NCBI GenBank assembly: GCA_017469925.1
Contig: JAFUFK010000016.1
Span: 62,001-126,000 of the forward strand
Length of the DNA: 64,000 bases
Source: Bacteroidaceae bacterium
GTDB lineage: Bacteria; Bacteroidota; Bacteroidia; Bacteroidales; Bacteroidaceae
Direction: 5' to 3'
This document shows positions 61,361 to 64,000 of the stretch, piece after piece (position 1 is the stretch's first letter; every line of letters starts with the position of its first letter). The translations under genes and the position numbers were made by a program. The notes under the pieces were generated by a model. The model made no database searches. It saw nothing but the letters and a program-made list of their open reading frames with translations, and was not told the origin of the DNA.

Positions 61361-62653
61361 CTATTCCACGGGAATATCCGTATTCACATTTTTGGAGCCC
61401 CAAAGTGCGTAGTACAGGATGTAGGCAGCGCAGAGCAGGGGTACCCAGTAGGAGATAAGGTAGGAGTGGGTCCAGTCGGCTACGAGGCCTTGGATGCCTA
61501 CCATGATGGCAAAACCACAGACCATGGTCATAAAGGCGCCGGAGGCGATAGCGGTGTACTTGCCGAGGCCCTCGGTGGCGAGGTTGAAAATACCACCCCA
61601 CATAACGCTGGCGCAGAGACCGACGAGCAGGAAGCAGAAGATGCCTACGGGGATGTTGCCCCAGAGCAGGGCCATGTTGGTGTAGTCGATGCCGGGTACG
61701 CTGACGGTGATAGTGGTGGGCAGGTAGATGCCGAGGGCTATCAGGACAACGGCCGTTGCGGCTACAAAGGTTATCATGGCCTTGGTGCTGACCTTACCGC
61801 CCACGCTGGCACCGATGAAGCGGCCCACGAGCATCAGCAGGAAATAAACGGCTGCCAGAGTGCCGACGTAGCCGGCGTCCATGCCGAGACCGGGGGTCAC
61901 GGCGTCCTTAGCTGCGGTCAGGTACTGGAGAATGTAGCCAGGAATGCCCATCTCGACACCGCCGTAGAGGCCGATGGCCAGGATGCCGAGGTTGAAGTGG
62001 CGGAAGGAGAAGGCAGAGTGGGGGTCTTTCTCGCCCGACTTGACCTCAACCTTCTGCTGGGGCTCGTCGATGCGGGTGAACAGAATGACGAAGAAGGCGA
62101 TGACGAAGATGGCCAGGGCAATCATCAGGGCCGGAGTGGCATCGCTAATCTTGGCCTTGGCGGCGTCGCCGATGAGGGCGCCCATAATGATATAGACGGC
62201 CACGGCAGCGGTAGAGTTGAATACACCACCGGTCTGGATGAGTTGGTTACCCTTGTTGCCACCGCCTCCGAGGAGGTTCAGCATGGGGTTGACGACGGTG
62301 TTCAGGATGCACATGCAGCAGCCCGAGATGAGGGCACCGATGAGATAAACGGCCATACCGCCCCAACCGGAGAGCCACTGGACGATAATACCGGTAATGC
62401 CAACCAAGAGGCCGATGAGGGCTGTGGTCTTGTAACCCCACTTCTGAATCATCATGCCGGCAGGGAAGCCCATGACGAGGTAGGCCATGAAGTTTCCATA
62501 GTTACCAATCATAGCCATGAAGTTGGTGGTTCCGAACTGGTTTTTCACGATGACGCCCATGGGTGAACAGAGGTTCGTTACGAAGGCAATCATGGCAAAC
62601 AGGGCAATCATCACGATGATGGCACCCCACTGAGTTTTTTCTTGCTTACTCAT
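61361..62653 (-). CDS. MFS sugar porter, glucose/galactose (GluP/FucP-like)
   Basis: 430 residues, about 12 hydrophobic segments. The start N-L-C-S-P-M-G-V-I-V-K-N-Q-F and G-N-Y-G-N-F-M-A-Y-L-V-M-G-F-P-A-G fit the fucose/glucose-galactose proton symporter branch. It sits between galM and galK, so galactose is the probable substrate. Inner membrane. It lies 28 bases after galM and is followed by a GC-rich hairpin pair that starts right behind the stop. Confidence 0.9.
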   Translation of the reverse strand: MSKQEKTQWGAIIVMIALFAMIAFVTNLCSPMGVIVKNQFGTTNFMAMIGNYGNFMAYLVMGFPAGMMIQKWGYKTTALIGLLVGITGIIVQWLSGWGGMAVYLIGALISGCCMCILNTVVNPMLNLLGGGGNKGNQLIQTGGVFNSTAAVAVYIIMGALIGDAAKAKISDATPALMIALAIFVIAFFVILFTRIDEPQQKVEVKSGEKDPHSAFSFRHFNLGILAIGLYGGVEMGIPGYILQYLTAAKDAVTPGLGMDAGYVGTLAAVYFLLMLVGRFIGASVGGKVSTKAMITFVAATAVVLIALGIYLPTTITVSVPGIDYTNMALLWGNIPVGIFCFLLVGLCASVMWGGIFNLATEGLGKYTAIASGAFMTMVCGFAIMVGIQGLVADWTHSYLISYWVPLLCAAYILYYALWGSKNVNTDIPVE

Positions 62654-62681
62654 TGTTTAAGGTTGTTATAGATTATTTTTG

Positions 62682-63761
62682 TTATTTGTCAGTTCCAAAT
62701 TTATAGATGGTCTTCTGGGTATAAACTTCACCGGGTTTCAGAACTACCGAGGGGAAGTACGGGCGGTTGGGACTGTCGGGGAAGTGCTGAGCCTCGAAGC
62801 AAAGGGCCGAGCGACGGGGAGCCGTGGCACCATGCTGAAGGGCGTAGCCGGTAGCCCAGTTGTCGCTGTAGAACTGCACGCCCGGCTCAGTGGTCCAAAC
62901 CTCCATCGTGCGACCGCTGACGGGCTCCGTCATTTCGGCGGCTAGCGAGAGTTCGCCGGGCTCCTGCTTGTTCAGGACGAAGCAGTGGTCGTAGCCGGCG
63001 CCGTTGCGTGTCTGCTCGTGGTTGGCGTCGATGTCCTGACCAACGGGCTTCGGCGTGCGGAAGTCGAAGGGAGTGCCCTCCACCTTCAGGATTTCGCCTG
63101 TGGGGATGCTGGTCTCGTCGATGGGCACGTAGAAGTCGGCATTGATGCGCAGCAGTACGTTCATGGCATCAGGCGTCGGGTTAGCAATACCGGAAAGAGA
63201 GAAGAATCCGTGGGAGGTCATGTTGACGATGGTCTTCTTGTTCGTTACACCGCGGTAGTCGATAACCAACTCGTTGTCGTCGGTCAGCGAATAGCGTACG
63301 GTCATCTTCACTTCTCCAGGGAATCCTTCTTCATAATACGCAAAGGTATAGCGCAGTATGAGTTCTTGCTCGTTTACTTGTTCAGCGTCCCAGACGCGGG
63401 CATGGCACCCCGTGGGGCCACCGTGCAGCGAGTTCGGGCCGTTATTGATGGCCAGCGAGTACTCCTTGCCGTTCATCGTGAAACGACCCTTGCAGATGCG
63501 GTTGCCGTAGCGGCCGATAAGGGTCGAGAGGAAAGGCTCGGGACTCTCTATGACGTCCTTGATGTTGTCGTGTCCCTGGATGACGTTGCCGACGTTGCCG
63601 TCGCGGTCGGGCACCATTATAGACACAAGAGCACCACCGTAGTTGGTGATGTCCACTTCCATTCCGTTCGCGTTTACAAGAGTGAACAGGTCAGTCTCCT
63701 TGCCCTGTACCACGGCCTGAAAATCTTCGCGTTTCAGGCCCGAGATGTGTTGTGGTGTCAT
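62682..63761 (-). CDS. galM: Aldose 1-epimerase (mutarotase)
   Basis: 359 residues, no signal peptide, so cytoplasmic, unlike the lipoprotein paralogue at 53805. Motifs: I-T-N-Y-G-G-A-L-V-S-I-M, R-Y-G-N-R-I, L-H-G-G-P-T-G-C-H, N-M-T-S-H-G-F-F, T-P-F-D-F-R-T-P-K and a C-terminal E-A-Q-H-F-P-D-S-P. It converts beta- to alpha-D-galactose, the form galK needs. First gene of galM - MFS porter - galK, driven by the promoter at 63796-63827. Confidence 0.95.
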   Translation of the reverse strand: MTPQHISGLKREDFQAVVQGKETDLFTLVNANGMEVDITNYGGALVSIMVPDRDGNVGNVIQGHDNIKDVIESPEPFLSTLIGRYGNRICKGRFTMNGKEYSLAINNGPNSLHGGPTGCHARVWDAEQVNEQELILRYTFAYYEEGFPGEVKMTVRYSLTDDNELVIDYRGVTNKKTIVNMTSHGFFSLSGIANPTPDAMNVLLRINADFYVPIDETSIPTGEILKVEGTPFDFRTPKPVGQDIDANHEQTRNGAGYDHCFVLNKQEPGELSLAAEMTEPVSGRTMEVWTTEPGVQFYSDNWATGYALQHGATAPRRSALCFEAQHFPDSPNRPYFPSVVLKPGEVYTQKTIYKFGTDK

Positions 63762-63795
63762 AGTAATTAGTTTTATAAGTTAACACTTGTGCCTA

Positions 63796-63827
63796 CAAAT
63801 TTATTGAAAACTTTTTAACCCTCCAAA
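63796..63827 (-). promoter_or_regulatory. Promoter of the galactose operon
   Basis: On the - strand TTTG (63824-63827), 20 bases, TAAATTTG (63796-63803), 35 bases before the galM start. The remainder up to the window edge shows only the octamer repeat below. Confidence 0.82.
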
Positions 63828-63882
63828 TAATTCTGGGGAAAAAATGACGAATAAGCCCTTATTTGCATTTATTGGCCTTTTC

Positions 63883-63914
63883 GTGACTTTGTGACTTTGT
63901 GACATTGTGACATC
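63883..63914. repeat. 8-bp tandem repeat, four units
   Basis: GTGACTTT, GTGACTTT, GTGACATT, GTGACATC: four octamers, about 56 bases upstream of the galactose promoter. It could be a regulatory array or a simple repeat. Confidence 0.75.
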
Positions 63915-64000
63915 AATACCTTCCATCTTGCAGCGTCGGCGTGTCTTGTGCTCAGAACGCCGAAGAATGGTTATAGACTATAAGATATAATATTTTATTA

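Overview
The window looks like the chromosome of a fairly high-GC Bacteroidales bacterium, most probably Prevotellaceae or a close relative. The evidence is the repeated Bacteroidetes promoter pattern (TTTG-N19/20-TATCTTTG), the DUF4296, DUF6029 and Omp28 families, secreted proteins ending in a short G-x-Y-I-x-x-G-K-K-type tail, lipoproteins made without leader conservation, and the paired arabinose and galactose genes. No rRNA, tRNA, CRISPR array, prophage or transposase gene was found.

Layout. 1-5.2 kb: housekeeping run on the + strand (end of murA, rimM, dxr, rseP, small lipoprotein, cca). 5.2-7.1 kb: a dispersed non-coding repeat, a fossil gene tail and an AAA ATPase on the - strand. 7.1-13.6 kb: ileS, a DksA/TraR-like protein, lspA, a DUF4296 lipoprotein, a small protein and an aldo/keto reductase. 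13.7-16.1 kb: rpiB and tkt on the - strand. 16.4-23.6 kb: a tight five-gene + strand operon (P5C dehydrogenase, metallopeptidase-like lipoprotein, Xaa-Pro aminopeptidase, glycyl-radical hydroxyproline dehydratase, its activase) that reads as hydroxyproline/proline peptide use. 23.7-27.5 kb: a large Ig-like secreted protein followed by a 51-residue peptide gene. 27.7-28.2 kb: a two-part DUF3791-like protein. 28.6-33.2 kb: a - strand fucose module (GH29 fucosidase, aldo/keto reductase, zinc alcohol dehydrogenase, amidohydrolase). 33.4-44.3 kb: two convergent clusters of secreted proteins, several Omp28-like with a thioredoxin-type C-x-x-C, plus a TlpA-like thioredoxin and a DUF6029 barrel. 44.6-55 kb: L-arabinose genes on the - strand (mutarotase, sodium/sugar symporter, araD, araA, and a separated araB-like kinase). 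55-63.8 kb: galactose genes on the - strand (mutarotase, MFS porter, galK, then a large GH2 beta-galactosidase with its own promoter).

The most unusual content is non-coding. (1) The araA 3' end exists twice, with five differences that are all synonymous, flanking a lone AAA ATPase gene: this looks like a gene-end-targeting insertion. (2) Three loci carry GTTAAC palindromes spaced exactly 23 bp apart; two of these are inverted copies of a ~300-bp element that starts right at a stop codon. (3) A four-unit, 22-bp-phased palindrome array lies just upstream of a promoter, and a second 22-bp array lies near 47.9 kb. (4) Tandem 7-bp repeats occur at more than a dozen sites, several inside genes. 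(5) GC-rich hairpins in inverted pairs bracket the spacer between genes in three operons. (6) A long imperfect hairpin near 46.5 kb is a candidate structured RNA.

All calls come from reading the sequence and from remembered family features. No database search or folding program was run.
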